Part shown: one piece after another, positions 1 through 8,905 of the stretch
Numbering within the stretch: the first letter of the stretch is position 1
Layout of the letters: each line of letters starts with the position of its first letter
Assembly (NCBI RefSeq): GCF_022549355.1
Contig: NZ_JAKZGL010000017.1
Location: 1-64,000 of the forward strand
Source: Acinetobacter sp. NIPH 2699
Lineage (GTDB): Bacteria; Pseudomonadota; Gammaproteobacteria; Pseudomonadales; Moraxellaceae
Direction: 5' to 3'
Length of the DNA stretch: 64,000 nt
The notes under the pieces: model-generated
What the model was told of the DNA's origin: nothing
The model's database searches: none
What the model saw: only the letters and a program-made list of their open reading frames with translations
Translations under genes and position numbers: made by a program

Positions 1-83
1 TCCCTTCCCGAACTCAGAAGTGAAACCTCTTCGCGCTGATGGTAGTGTGGCACTTGCCATGTGAGAGTAAGTCATCGCCAGCT
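1..83 (+). rRNA. rrf: 5S ribosomal RNA, 3' part
   Basis: The first 83 bases match the conserved 3' portion of bacterial 5S rRNA, including the GAACTCAGAAGTGAAA stretch, GATGGTAGTGTGG and the terminal GAGAGTAAGTCATCGCCAGC. The 5' third is cut off by the window edge. It is therefore the last gene of an rrn operon whose 16S and 23S genes lie to the left. The 3' end is placed by similarity to the usual 5S end and may be off by a few bases. Confidence 0.93.
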
Positions 84-92
84 TTTAATTCT

Positions 93-131
93 AAACACCC
101 CAGTCTCGAGAGAGGTTGGGGTGTTTCTTTA
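93..131 (+). terminator. rrn operon terminator
   Basis: A perfect 10-bp inverted repeat (AAACACCCCA at 93-102, TGGGGTGTTT at 117-126) is followed by a T-rich tail, directly after the 5S gene. It is a classic intrinsic terminator for the rRNA operon. Confidence 0.9.
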
Positions 132-531
132 TTGTATGTGGTTTAAAATCATAGAACTTTAGAAGCTCATAACGTTGCTGAGATCACCAATTATATTTTA
201 ATATCGGATTTGAATGCCTAAAAAATCATGTCATGGGCATAATCTTGATTCGGTAAAGAATGGCTTGAATAGCGTTTCTTAAATTTTGTTTGATGATTGA
301 ATTTTACTTACTCGCTATTTTTATATAAATAAGTGCCAATAGATCCTAATATGATAAGTCTACTTGCATCAACTTTAGGTCAAGAATTTGAACTCATCAA
401 TATATTTTCTATTTTTGGGATACTTGGATAAAGATTGTAAATGTAGTTCTCTTTTTACTTTAAAATATTGATTGGATTCACTTTAATAGTTTTTACTTAA
501 AGATAAAGTATATTTACATAAAACAGATATT
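132..531. other. AT-rich intergenic region
   Basis: About 400 bases of AT-rich DNA lie between the rrn terminator and the Ig-like lipoprotein gene. I see no ORF, tRNA or clear palindrome. The promoter of the lipoprotein gene should lie in the right half, but I cannot pick a convincing one. Confidence 0.5.
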
Positions 532-612
532 ATGGTTACATTAAGCATATTTTTTATAATTAAAAAATCTTACCCTATTGCGGGTTTTGATTGGGGGCAT
601 AAAGGAATGATG

Positions 613-2607
613 ATGAATAAAAAACAACTTACACTTAGGTTGTCAGCAATTACTATTTCGATCTTACTTGCAAGCTGTGGTGGCGGTGGAAGTAAAGGGT
701 ACTATAATAATGATAGTGGTTCTAATCCTGGTAATGGAAATGGCGGTGGTAGCGTAGAAACACCTTTATCAGAAGTGAATATAAGTGTTCTTCAACTCCT
801 TAATACAAATGGTGATCCTACACAAGTCATTACTGTAAATGGTGCGATTGCTAAAGTAAGGGTAACCAATGCTAAAGGTGAAGGTATTAGTGGTGCTTTA
901 GTGACATTCTCAGGCGATGGTATTACTTTTGGAACATCAAATGCTTCTGTTTTAACTAATGCTGATGGTGAAGCGAGTATTGCTGTACAGCCTACTGATG
1001 CGAATGCAACAGGTGCATATCAAATTTCAGCTATAGCAAATTATCAAGATGGAATTGCCAGTACAGCCCCTTACAATTTCCAGTTACAGGCAGCGAATAT
1101 TGATTTAGTGGGTATGGTATTAACGACTTCGTCTTTAGAGTCTGGAGCATCAACTAATGTCACACTTAAAACGCAGGATAAAGATACCAGTGTTAATCAA
1201 AATAACGTCACGGTTAATTTTACTGCTAGTTGCGGTACGTTTGAACCTGCAACAGTTGTATCTTCAAATCAAGGTGATGTAACAACTTCTTATACTGCAA
1301 TTGGTACAAATGGTCGGTTGTGTGAAGATGCACATACGATTACAGCAACGATTGGTAATACAGGTGTTACTCGAACACTTCCAGTGACAATTGCAGCAGT
1401 CAAACCAAATTCGATTGTTTATACTTCTGGTGATGTAACGCTGTTAGGAATTGAAAGCAGTGGTTCAGCATCATCAGGACAGATTGAGTTTACACTTTAT
1501 GCAAATGGTGTTGTGGCAGCAGATAAAGAGGTTAACATTGAGCTAATTGATGCACCAGAAGATTTAAGTTTTGTTTCTTTAGGAAATCGTGATAAGAAAA
1601 CAGTAAAAAGCAATTCTTCTGGTAAGGTATTTGTAAATCTTTATCCAGGCAATAAACCAGGTCCCGTAGAAATTAGAGCAACTTTGGCATCTGATACAAA
1701 TATTACGGCATTATCTAAAGGTGTTGCGGTTGCGACAGGACGAGTCACTCAAAGTGGTTTAAGTTTATCTGTATCTAAGAACTCATTGCAAAATAGAATA
1801 GATGGTGATGAAGCAACCATTACGGCTAGAATGGTAGACCGTAATGGTAACCCTGTACCTAATGGCACGGTAATTAGTTTCGTTACCGAAGGTGGTAGTA
1901 TTACACCAAATTGTGCATCATCTAATGGTTCGTGTTCTGTGACTTTAACAACACAAGATCCTCGTCCCTTAGATAATCGTGTAACAGTTTTGGCTTATGT
2001 CGAGGGTGATAAGTCTTATATTGATAAAAATGGTAACAATGTCTATGATGAAGGTATTGATGAGCTTGTCAGTAATATTGGTGATTTCTTCTTAGATAAG
2101 AATGAAAATAATACATATGATGCAAATGATGGCGAATATATTTATAGACGTAATGCAGGTACAGCAGCTTGTGCCGCATCAACTTTTAAACAGCCAAATA
2201 TTGCAGGTACATGTAATACTAAATTAGGTGCTACCCTTCGTGAGCAATTAGTTTTTGCTTTTGCAGAGAATACACCAACGTTTACTAATGAGAAAGCAAG
2301 TGGAAACTTATTATCTTTTAATATGTATGGAAATAGCCAGTTAAGTGTTCCAATGCCATCAGGTACAACTATTAGCGTGACAGCAGAAGACAATACAGAG
2401 AATAGTAAGTCTTGTTCAGCAGAGTTAATGACAGGTAGTTCACCTGTGGCTAGTGTATTTAATTTTTTAACCTCATCAACATTTAGAGGAAATAGCCAAA
2501 CGTATTATGGTTATCGTCTTAAAGATTGTTTTGTAGGGGATGAATTCAAAATATCTGTATCTGCACCTGATGGTAAGGTTTCGACTATTTTTGTTGATTA
2601 CCAATAA
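613..2607 (+). CDS. Ig-like domain (invasin/Big_1 type) surface lipoprotein
   Basis: The start is taken at 613 because AAGGA sits at 602-606 and the residues that follow form a lipoprotein signal peptide with the lipobox LLAS-C, then a Gly/Asn/Ser-rich linker. The longer upstream frame (from 532) has no such logic. The mature protein is a string of beta-rich Ig-like repeats with phrases typical of bacterial Ig-like (Big_1) domains, such as NGAIAKVRVTNAKGEGISGA and DRNGNPVPNGTVISF. Near the C-terminus (about 2010-2136) two Asp/Asn-rich loops, DKNGNNVYDEG and DKNENNTYDANDG, look like calcium-binding EF-hand-type loops. By family it should be anchored in the outer membrane and may act in adhesion or surface structure. 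The exact role is unknown. Confidence 0.85.
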   Translation: MNKKQLTLRLSAITISILLASCGGGGSKGYYNNDSGSNPGNGNGGGSVETPLSEVNISVLQLLNTNGDPTQVITVNGAIAKVRVTNAKGEGISGALVTFSGDGITFGTSNASVLTNADGEASIAVQPTDANATGAYQISAIANYQDGIASTAPYNFQLQAANIDLVGMVLTTSSLESGASTNVTLKTQDKDTSVNQNNVTVNFTASCGTFEPATVVSSNQGDVTTSYTAIGTNGRLCEDAHTITATIGNTGVTRTLPVTIAAVKPNSIVYTSGDVTLLGIESSGSASSGQIEFTLYANGVVAADKEVNIELIDAPEDLSFVSLGNRDKKTVKSNSSGKVFVNLYPGNKPGPVEIRATLASDTNITALSKGVAVATGRVTQSGLSLSVSKNSLQNRIDGDEATITARMVDRNGNPVPNGTVISFVTEGGSITPNCASSNGSCSVTLTTQDPRPLDNRVTVLAYVEGDKSYIDKNGNNVYDEGIDELVSNIGDFFLDKNENNTYDANDGEYIYRRNAGTAACAASTFKQPNIAGTCNTKLGATLREQLVFAFAENTPTFTNEKASGNLLSFNMYGNSQLSVPMPSGTTISVTAEDNTENSKSCSAELMTGSSPVASVFNFLTSSTFRGNSQTYYGYRLKDCFVGDEFKISVSAPDGKVSTIFVDYQ

Positions 2608-2624
2608 TAAATTAAACCTATTAT

Positions 2625-2650
2625 AAAAACAGTGCTACGGCACTGTTTTT
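2625..2650. terminator. bidirectional terminator
   Basis: A perfect hairpin AAAAACAGTGC / GCACTGTTTTT with a 4-nt loop has A-tract and T-tract on its two sides. It sits between the convergent lipoprotein gene and the DUF442 gene and can serve both. Confidence 0.9.
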
Positions 2651-2667
2651 TATATATTAATTACCGA

Positions 2668-3003
2668 TTAATCATCTAACAAATCCATTTGCTTAGCCAA
2701 TTGATATAAATTATTTGAACGATTTCCTGTACGACAAAACATTAAGATTGGTTTTGGAAGTTCATTGTAGTGGTTTGCAAAAGTGCGAACATCAAGCTCT
2801 GTAATTTGACCTGCAACTACGGGTTGATAAACATAATCTAGCCCTGCATTACGTGCAGCTTCTTCAATTTGAGCACTACTTGGTTGTTCAGGGCCACCTT
2901 CCATATCTGGGCGATTATTAATAATCGATTTGAAACCTTTCTCAACCACTTGTTCGACATGCTCTGGTCCGATTTGACCTGCAAAACCAATATTCTCTGA
3001 CAT
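2668..3003 (-). CDS. TIGR01244/DUF442 sulfurtransferase-phosphatase-like protein
   Basis: This 111-aa cytoplasmic protein has the Blh-type (beta-lactamase hydrolase-like N-domain) fold. It has the start GFAGQIGPEHV, the conserved NNRPDMEGG loop and the active-site loop FCRTGNRS near residue 90. The loop is C-x4-R, the spacing seen in rhodanese-type sulfurtransferases rather than C-x5-R tyrosine phosphatases. In other bacteria the domain is linked to sulfide oxidation or detoxification. Here it stands alone, divergent from the hydrolase gene. Its substrate cannot be read from the sequence. Confidence 0.8.
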   Translation of the reverse strand: MSENIGFAGQIGPEHVEQVVEKGFKSIINNRPDMEGGPEQPSSAQIEEAARNAGLDYVYQPVVAGQITELDVRTFANHYNELPKPILMFCRTGNRSNNLYQLAKQMDLLDD

Positions 3004-3126
3004 CTTGTCACTCCAAAAACAAACAAAACATTTTATGCTCTATCATAGCATTAAGCTTAATGTTGAGTTTAAATGTCTATAGTAAATAAACGATGAACCT
3101 AAAAAAGATAACGTAATGGAGCGCGC

Positions 3127-4023
3127 ATGCACACCTACACCGTTGAGCCGTTGTATGTTCCAAGTGGTGATGAAACGATCGCTGCAGATTTTTATCTTCC
3201 TAAGGCAAATATTAAACCCGCTGTTATTTTGATGGCGCATGGCTTTGCAGGATTACGTCAATTTAAATTGATTCAGTATGCGCAACGTTTTGCTCAAGCT
3301 GGCTATGCCGTTATTCTATTTGACTATCGTTATTGGGGTGGAAGCACAGGAAAACCGCGTGAATTGGTTTCATTAAGTGCTCAGTTAGATGATTGGAAAA
3401 CAATGATTCAGCATGCATCTAACTGCAAATTAATTGATAGTCGACGCATTGTTCTTTGGGGAACATCACTCAGTGGTGGTTATGCACTGAGTTTGGCGAG
3501 TGATCTCAAGAATATTCAAGCTGTGATGGTGCAGGTACCGTATGTCGATGGTGCGGAGACGGCCAAGCATTATCCACTACAACGCTATCCTGAGGCTTTA
3601 AAGCGCTCTAGTCAGGACTATATGGGCTCAAAGATGGGGTTAGTGCCTAAAACGTTGCCTGTTGTTGATCAATATAGCCTGTGTTTTTTACCAACTTCAG
3701 ATAGTTATTATGGTTATTATTCGATTGTAAATCCTGATTATTACTGGAGTGGCGAGGTGCCTGCCCGGGTATTTTTCAATTTAATGCGTTATCGTCCTAT
3801 TCAGTTCGTACGTAAGATTAATATCCCAGTTTTATTTATCGCAGCAAAGCATGATACATTGATTCCGCTTCAGTCCAGTCGTGAGGCTGCAACCAATATT
3901 GCTCCTTTTGTGAGCTACCATGAGTGGGATATGAAGCATTTTGATGTTTATCATGGATCTTGGTTTGAAAAAGCAGTCACAACCCAATTAGAATTTTTAC
4001 ATCAACATATTGGAGTGATGTAA
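3127..4023 (+). CDS. alpha/beta hydrolase
   Basis: A 298-aa alpha/beta-hydrolase. HGFAGLRQFKL is the oxyanion-hole strand/loop, WGTSLSGG is the nucleophile elbow (G-T-S-L-S), AAKHDTLIPL carries the acid loop with Asp, and MKHFDVYHG near the C-terminus carries the catalytic His. There is no signal peptide, so it is cytoplasmic. The stop codon abuts the trxC start at 4024, which suggests co-transcription of hydrolase, trxC and thioesterase. The substrate is unknown. The N-terminal layout resembles the DUF1100/acetyl-xylan-esterase-like group. Confidence 0.85.
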   Translation: MHTYTVEPLYVPSGDETIAADFYLPKANIKPAVILMAHGFAGLRQFKLIQYAQRFAQAGYAVILFDYRYWGGSTGKPRELVSLSAQLDDWKTMIQHASNCKLIDSRRIVLWGTSLSGGYALSLASDLKNIQAVMVQVPYVDGAETAKHYPLQRYPEALKRSSQDYMGSKMGLVPKTLPVVDQYSLCFLPTSDSYYGYYSIVNPDYYWSGEVPARVFFNLMRYRPIQFVRKINIPVLFIAAKHDTLIPLQSSREAATNIAPFVSYHEWDMKHFDVYHGSWFEKAVTTQLEFLHQHIGVM

Positions 4024-4452
4024 ATGATGATCGTCTGTGCATCCTGTGGTGCAAAAAATCGTGTACCTGAAGAAAAATTAGCTGTTCATCCCAATTGTGG
4101 CCAGTGTCATCAGGCATTGTTGCCTCAAGTACCTATTGAATTAAATGAACAAAATTTTAGTCACTTTATCAGCAATACTGATTTACCCGTTTTAATTGAT
4201 CTATGGGCGGAGTGGTGTGGACCTTGTAAAATGATGGCACCACATTTCGCCCAAGTTGCTAAACATAACCCGTATGTGATTTTTGCTAAGATTGATACTG
4301 AAGCAAATCCTCGTTTAAGTGCTGCATTTAATGTTCGGAGTATTCCGACGCTGGTCTTAATGAATAAAACTACGGAGTTAGCAAGAATTAGCGGTGCATT
4401 GCGTACGCCTGAGTTACAGCAATGGTTAGATCAACAATTACAGCAACATTAA
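4024..4452 (+). CDS. trxC: thioredoxin TrxC (thioredoxin 2)
   Basis: Thioredoxin 2, a cytoplasmic disulfide reductase. The N-terminus carries the zinc-binding CASC...CGQC pair (about residues 5-27) that separates TrxC from TrxA. The thioredoxin fold follows with the active site WAEWCGPCKM near residue 62 and the cis-Pro loop SIPTLVL. Its length, 142 aa, is normal for the family. The second ATG at 4027 is an equally possible start. It lies in a tight run with the hydrolase before it and the thioesterase after it (4-nt gap). Confidence 0.95.
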   Translation: MMIVCASCGAKNRVPEEKLAVHPNCGQCHQALLPQVPIELNEQNFSHFISNTDLPVLIDLWAEWCGPCKMMAPHFAQVAKHNPYVIFAKIDTEANPRLSAAFNVRSIPTLVLMNKTTELARISGALRTPELQQWLDQQLQQH

Positions 4453-4456
4453 GAGA

Positions 4457-4879
4457 ATGAACATGACGGAACACGTGAATCATCCAGAAGGCATTTTATC
4501 ACTGCAAAATATTGCGATGCCAGCGGATACCAACTGGAGTGGTGATGTTTTCGGGGGCTGGATCGTGTCCCAAATGGATTTAGCTGGTGCGATTCATGTT
4601 GAGCGTTTTAGTAAAGGTCGTTGTGCGACGATTGCAATTAATCAGATGACTTTTCTTGTTCCCGTAAAAGTGGGCAATGTCATTAGTTGCTATACCAAAA
4701 TTCTGAAAGTAGGCAATAGCTCGGTACAGGTACAAATTGAGGTGTGGAATAGTCACGATGATTCTCGTGAGCCAGTGCGGATTACCGAAGGGGTATTTAC
4801 TTTTGTTGCTGTTGATGTGAATGGCAATAAACGTGTGATCTCTGATGAGATTAAACAAGCATTTATCGCAACTGCATAA
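4457..4879 (+). CDS. acyl-CoA thioesterase, YciA-like hotdog
   Basis: A 140-aa single hotdog-fold thioesterase. It has the YciA/BACH pattern NWSGDVFGGWIVSQMDLAGA, with the conserved Asn/Gly-Gly-Asp region before the central helix, followed by the NQMTFLVPVKVGN strand. Members hydrolyse short- to long-chain acyl-CoA in the cytoplasm. The start may be 4457 or the second Met at 4463. It follows trxC by 4 nt and is probably in the same transcript. Confidence 0.85.
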   Translation: MNMTEHVNHPEGILSLQNIAMPADTNWSGDVFGGWIVSQMDLAGAIHVERFSKGRCATIAINQMTFLVPVKVGNVISCYTKILKVGNSSVQVQIEVWNSHDDSREPVRITEGVFTFVAVDVNGNKRVISDEIKQAFIATA

Positions 4880-4946
4880 AGTCAAACAGCATTATTGTTA
4901 TAGTTAATCATTCTTATACAATATTTTTATTTGGAATATAGAGACG

Positions 4947-5426
4947 ATGGCTGAAGAACTTGTTTTACAGCAGGGTCATAAAGTTGAGCAATACCAAAGT
5001 TTAATTCCACAGATTCAAGCGATTGTTGATGGTGAATCTGATGTGATCGCCAATCTCGCTAATATTTGTGCTGCATTAAAACAGCAATTTGATTGGCTAT
5101 GGATTGGTTTTTATCTGGTGAAAGACAAGGAGTTGGTGTTAGGACCATTTCAAGGCCCGATCGCCTGCACGCGTATTGCAAAAGGTCGTGGTGTGTGTGG
5201 AACAGCATGGCAACAACAGCAAGTGATGATTGTGCCAGATGTGGATCAATTTCCAGGGCATATTGCCTGTAGTTCTGCTTCAAAGTCTGAAATTGTATTG
5301 CCGATCATTAAACAGGGTGAATGCATAGGGGTTTTGGATATTGATAGTGATGCGCTTAATCAATTTGATGAGATTGATACGGAATATCTCAAGCAACTCA
5401 TTACCATTATTGAAAAATTTGTGTAG
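4947..5426 (+). CDS. msrC: free methionine-(R)-sulfoxide reductase (GAF fRMsr)
   Basis: A 159-aa GAF-domain enzyme that reduces free L-methionine-(R)-S-oxide using thioredoxin. All three cysteines of the family are present: GPIACTRI, GRGVCGTA and HIACSSASKSEIVLPI. DWLWIGFYLV and GVLDIDSD complete the GAF core. The length is standard. The trxC gene about 500 bp upstream could supply its reductant. Confidence 0.93.
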   Translation: MAEELVLQQGHKVEQYQSLIPQIQAIVDGESDVIANLANICAALKQQFDWLWIGFYLVKDKELVLGPFQGPIACTRIAKGRGVCGTAWQQQQVMIVPDVDQFPGHIACSSASKSEIVLPIIKQGECIGVLDIDSDALNQFDEIDTEYLKQLITIIEKFV

Positions 5427-5440
5427 CGAATATTGAAATA

Positions 5441-5472
5441 AAGAAAGCCCAAATCAATTTGGGCTTTCTTTT
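5441..5472. terminator. bidirectional terminator
   Basis: A perfect 10-bp stem, AAGAAAGCCC / GGGCTTTCTT, with T-tracts on both strands, lies between the convergent msrC gene and the DUF4442 gene. Confidence 0.9.
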
Positions 5473-5487
5473 TCATCATTCAAAAAA

Positions 5488-5982
5488 CTATTTTTTACGT
5501 TTTGGCAACCAAGCCCAAAGCATTTGGCATTGGATTGGTTCATTTCCTGCATCATCAATGACGGTGACTGGAATCAATAACTCGCCTTTTTCATTCTCAG
5601 CAATAAACTTTTGTTGATCAGCTGATAATGTTGCAGTCGCTGTTAAGCCACCCTGAGCAACTTTTAAATAATCGACATGTAATGATTTGATCAGCAAAAT
5701 GCGACTATCTGGTACATGTAGACCTGTTAAAAAGCCCGTTGCCGTTTCAGCCAATAATGCCATTGCTGCTGCATGAACACCTTTAATATGATTTTGCATA
5801 TTACGTTGGTTTTCAATACGAACAGTCACATGATCTTTATCCACTTCTAAATAGCGAATATTTGCTGTTCCCACCATTGGAACAACACGACCAAAAGCTT
5901 TGCTCCATAATGTGCTACGGATGCCTTTAGGAAACTTAGACGTGGTTTTAACCAGCGTATAAAGACGGTTATCTTTTGCCAT
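5488..5982 (-). CDS. DUF4442 hotdog-fold protein
   Basis: A 164-aa protein of the DUF4442/PaaI-like thioesterase group. The hotdog central helix is recognisable as GVHAAAMALLAETATGFL, preceded by MQNHIKG and followed by beta strands ending in MLWAWLPK. Enzymatic activity is inferred only from fold. No membrane segment is visible. It is co-oriented with yajQ, with a 14-nt gap, and is probably in the same transcript. Confidence 0.75.
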   Translation of the reverse strand: MAKDNRLYTLVKTTSKFPKGIRSTLWSKAFGRVVPMVGTANIRYLEVDKDHVTVRIENQRNMQNHIKGVHAAAMALLAETATGFLTGLHVPDSRILLIKSLHVDYLKVAQGGLTATATLSADQQKFIAENEKGELLIPVTVIDDAGNEPIQCQMLWAWLPKRKK

Positions 5983-5996
5983 AGTGAACCTATTGC

Positions 5997-6485
5997 TTAG
6001 TCTTTGAAATTGTTAAATTGGAGTGGTAGACCAAATTGTTGTTCACGTAAAAAGTTCATGACTTGTTGCAAAGTATCGCGCTTTTTATCTGTGACACGGA
6101 TTTTGTCTCCTTGGATAGAAGATTGCGCTTTGATGCCACTTTCTTTAATGGCTTTATTAATTTTTTTTGCGGTATCTGAGTCAAGTCCATCTTTCAGCTT
6201 GATAACTTGAACCACATTTTTACCAGAAGCAGTGGCTTTTTGAGGATCTAATGCTTGTACGTCAACCTTGCGTTTATAGAAATGGTTTTCGAGCATGCTA
6301 TACACTTGTTCGCACTGGAAATCACTTTCAGTTGAGATTTTGATTTCCTTATTTTTTTCATTTAGCTCAATAGAAACATCCTGTCCACGAAAGTCAAAAC
6401 GTGTCGCAATCTCTTTTTGAGTGTTTTGTACAGCATGATTGACTTCAAATAACTCTAATTCAGAAACAATATCAAAAGAAGGCAT
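5997..6485 (-). CDS. yajQ: YajQ family nucleotide-binding protein
   Basis: A 162-aa YajQ protein, with start MPSFDIVSELELFEVNHAVQ at 6485. The longer frame to 6548 has no family support and would overrun normal YajQ length. Family hallmarks are DFRGQDVSIELNEK, KDGLDSDTAKKINK, SGIKAQSSIQGDKIRVTDKK and the C-terminal MNFLREQ. YajQ proteins are cytoplasmic nucleotide binders, and some bind cyclic di-GMP, so this may be an effector for the MHYT-GGDEF-EAL enzyme in the window. That link is inference. Confidence 0.95.
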   Translation of the reverse strand: MPSFDIVSELELFEVNHAVQNTQKEIATRFDFRGQDVSIELNEKNKEIKISTESDFQCEQVYSMLENHFYKRKVDVQALDPQKATASGKNVVQVIKLKDGLDSDTAKKINKAIKESGIKAQSSIQGDKIRVTDKKRDTLQQVMNFLREQQFGLPLQFNNFKD

Positions 6486-6575
6486 AGTTAGACCTTTACA
6501 AAGGGAAAGAATATTTGAGATGCTAAGGGGGTTTTCTTCATTTGCCAAGTGTTGTTTACATCAAAGGAGTGCACA

Positions 6576-6890
6576 ATGATCCGTAAACAAGAAATAACAA
6601 CTTTTGAGTTCCCTGAGGGCGCAGTCATTTGGGATGTCCGAGATACCAAAGCGTATACAGAGGCTCATGTCAAAGGGGCGATTAATTGTCCAATTGCTGA
6701 AATAACTGCGGATAGTTTGACTCAAGTTGCAGCGGATCAGCCGATTTATATTTTATGTGGTGGTGGTAGTAAAGCGCCACGAGCAGCAGAACTGCTAGAC
6801 GGTTTAGATGGTTCTCGTGAGTATGTAGTATTAATGGGGGGCACACGTGCAGCGCGTGATGCCGGCTTACCTTTAGAGCAAGGTGCTTAA
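6576..6890 (+). CDS. rhodanese-like domain protein
   Basis: A 104-aa single rhodanese domain. The start at 6576 is chosen because AAGGAG is at 6564-6569 and the rhodanese begins right after, with WDVRDTKAYTEAHVKGAINC. The active-site loop is ILCGGGSKAPRA, with Cys as the presumed persulfide carrier. It is cytoplasmic and divergent from yajQ, about 90 bp apart. Substrate and partner are unknown. Confidence 0.85.
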   Translation: MIRKQEITTFEFPEGAVIWDVRDTKAYTEAHVKGAINCPIAEITADSLTQVAADQPIYILCGGGSKAPRAAELLDGLDGSREYVVLMGGTRAARDAGLPLEQGA

Positions 6891-6900
6891 ATCCCGTAAA

Positions 6901-6934
6901 AATTTGCCAAAATACGGAGGTATTTTGGCAAATT
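6901..6934. terminator. terminator, mainly for mnmC-strand convergence
   Basis: A perfect 15-bp inverted repeat, AATTTGCCAAAATAC / GTATTTTGGCAAATT, with a short loop. The T-run is better on the minus-strand side (AAATTTTTAC), so it best terminates transcripts coming from mnmC, but it can form on both strands. Confidence 0.8.
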
Positions 6935-6967
6935 CAAAGAATCAAACTATATATCAATTATTTAAAA

Positions 6968-8887
6968 TCATACTTTAGCCGAATAATACGGCTTTTTTGC
7001 TTTTACTTTCTTTTGGAAACGTTGCGGATTGAGTTTATCCAATAAATGTTGTGGAATTGGGCAAAGTTCGCCTAAAACCAATGCAGCCAAAACTTCACTG
7101 CACAGTGGTGCAAACAAGAAACCTTTAGAACCTAAACCTGCAAAGGTATAGATCTCATTATTATTTTGTATTTTTCCGACTAAAGGAAAATAATCCAGAC
7201 TTTGAGCACGTACAGATGCACGGCCTTGCCATGTATCAACTGATGCAAGCTGCTGTGCATATTCAGGAAAGACACTGTGGATAAGTTCGTAGTTATGCAC
7301 ATGGTCGTCGGGCAGAACGTTTGAATCATCTCGATTTGGATAAAATGATGCGCCCAAGAGCAACTGTGACGCATTCAATTGCATGCAATAACCACCATAA
7401 CTATAGGCTTGATCAAGGGGTAATGGTTGATTGCTATTCTCTAACCAACTCACTTGCCCACGAATTGGTTTTAATACAGGGTACTTTTCAAAGAGTTCAG
7501 CACTTTGTTTGGCACAACATACAATCACATGATCAGCCGTTGTGATCAGGTTTTGATCTTGCCATAGCTCTGTTTGGGCAGTTGCTGGTTTCAAGGCTGA
7601 GATTTTTGCAATTTTTAATTCGATATTGGGATGCTGCAAAATTTCATCACGGAGTTGATGGGGCGAAACCGCACCTGCTTGCTGTAAGGTTAAACTGGAA
7701 AATGCTGTTTGGGGAATAACAATAACCTCATGTGAAGCATGCGCAGATAAGACCGTTTCAGGATATTGCTCGGCCAGTCCCAGTAATTCTTCTGGATTCT
7801 TCAATGCAATTTGTTGAACCTGAATTGGTCTAAATGCTTTGAAACGTGGATAAAAATTCAAAGCATGTTGCCAGCTCAACGTCATCAAGTGTTCATGCGC
7901 TTGCTCAATTGGGCATAGTTTTGGATTCAGCAGGGCCAGAGGATTGCCAGATGCGCCCGAGAGTGGCTCATTTTGCTCATAGATCGTGACTTTATGGCCG
8001 CGTTGAGCAAATGCCCATGCGCTACTTAAACCAGCGATTCCTGCGCCAATGATGGCGATTTTCCGCTGTGTGATTGTTGCTTTTGATGCAGACTGTGGTG
8101 TTGCAACATTTTCTTCCGCATTTAGTACGGGTATATCAGTTTGTGACGCAACATCAAGCCAAATAGCTTTTAGCATTTCTCGTTTATGACCAAAACCACG
8201 TGGACGGCTGATGTGTATACCATGCTGTTTGAGTCCACGCTTCAGTACGCCCGCAACGCTAAATGAGGCGAAGGTGGTTCCTACGTCAGATAAACGGACA
8301 ATATGATTGAGTACATTTTCTTGCCACATGTCTGGATTGCATGAGGGAGCGAAACCATCCAGAAACCATGCATTGACGGCTTGGGTTTTAGCAATACTTG
8401 GGAAAATGTCCTGAGCGTCGCCTAACCATAAATCAATGCTAAAGCGTTCTTCTGGGAAACAGAGACGATGACAACCTGCAATAGGCAATGGATATTGCTC
8501 AATTAGCTTCTCGGCCAGCGGTTGTAGCTCTGTCCAAACATTGAGGGCACGGATGAGATCAGCTTTGCTGAGAGGGAATTTTTCGACACTGATGGCATGT
8601 AAATGGCTGTGATTCTCTGGGCGAATTTGTCGCCAAAGTTGCCATAACGCTAAAATATTGAGCCCTGTACCAAAGCCTGTTTCACCCACGCAAAAGTATT
8701 GATAATCGTTGAGTTGGGAGAGACGCTCGCTTAGATCATTGCCATTTAAAAAGACATGGCGTGTTTCTAATAAGCCATTATCTTTGGAAAAGTAGACATC
8801 GCCGAATTGTTTAGAAATGGGAACTTCAATACCGTCGATGAGTTCCCAGTCTAGTGCTGCTGTTTGTAGTTTAGATGACTCAGACAT
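6968..8887 (-). CDS. mnmC: bifunctional tRNA mnm5s2U biosynthesis protein MnmC
   Basis: A 639-aa two-domain enzyme that finishes 5-methylaminomethyl-2-thiouridine at the tRNA wobble position. The N-terminal SAM-dependent methyltransferase domain contains CVGETGFGTGLNILALW and WFLDGFAPSCNPDMW. The C-terminal FAD-dependent demodification domain begins with a dinucleotide fold, KIAIIGAGIAGLSSAWAFA (about residues 277-296), and ends with FAGLGSKGFLFAPLCSE. The length is typical. It is the last gene of a minus-strand run with the membrane protein, yciI and yciB upstream. Confidence 0.96.
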   Translation of the reverse strand: MSESSKLQTAALDWELIDGIEVPISKQFGDVYFSKDNGLLETRHVFLNGNDLSERLSQLNDYQYFCVGETGFGTGLNILALWQLWRQIRPENHSHLHAISVEKFPLSKADLIRALNVWTELQPLAEKLIEQYPLPIAGCHRLCFPEERFSIDLWLGDAQDIFPSIAKTQAVNAWFLDGFAPSCNPDMWQENVLNHIVRLSDVGTTFASFSVAGVLKRGLKQHGIHISRPRGFGHKREMLKAIWLDVASQTDIPVLNAEENVATPQSASKATITQRKIAIIGAGIAGLSSAWAFAQRGHKVTIYEQNEPLSGASGNPLALLNPKLCPIEQAHEHLMTLSWQHALNFYPRFKAFRPIQVQQIALKNPEELLGLAEQYPETVLSAHASHEVIVIPQTAFSSLTLQQAGAVSPHQLRDEILQHPNIELKIAKISALKPATAQTELWQDQNLITTADHVIVCCAKQSAELFEKYPVLKPIRGQVSWLENSNQPLPLDQAYSYGGYCMQLNASQLLLGASFYPNRDDSNVLPDDHVHNYELIHSVFPEYAQQLASVDTWQGRASVRAQSLDYFPLVGKIQNNNEIYTFAGLGSKGFLFAPLCSEVLAALVLGELCPIPQHLLDKLNPQRFQKKVKAKKPYYSAKV

Positions 8888-8905
8888 AAATAAATGTGTT
8901 GTGGT

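Noticed and set aside
2142..2393. Minus-strand open frame inside the Ig-like lipoprotein gene
   Set aside because: Shadow of a well-supported gene on the other strand; so are most of the other overlapping frames in the window.
6549..6575. Upstream extension of the rhodanese protein at 6549
   Set aside because: The AAGGAG site fits the ATG at 6576, and the extra residues are not part of the domain.
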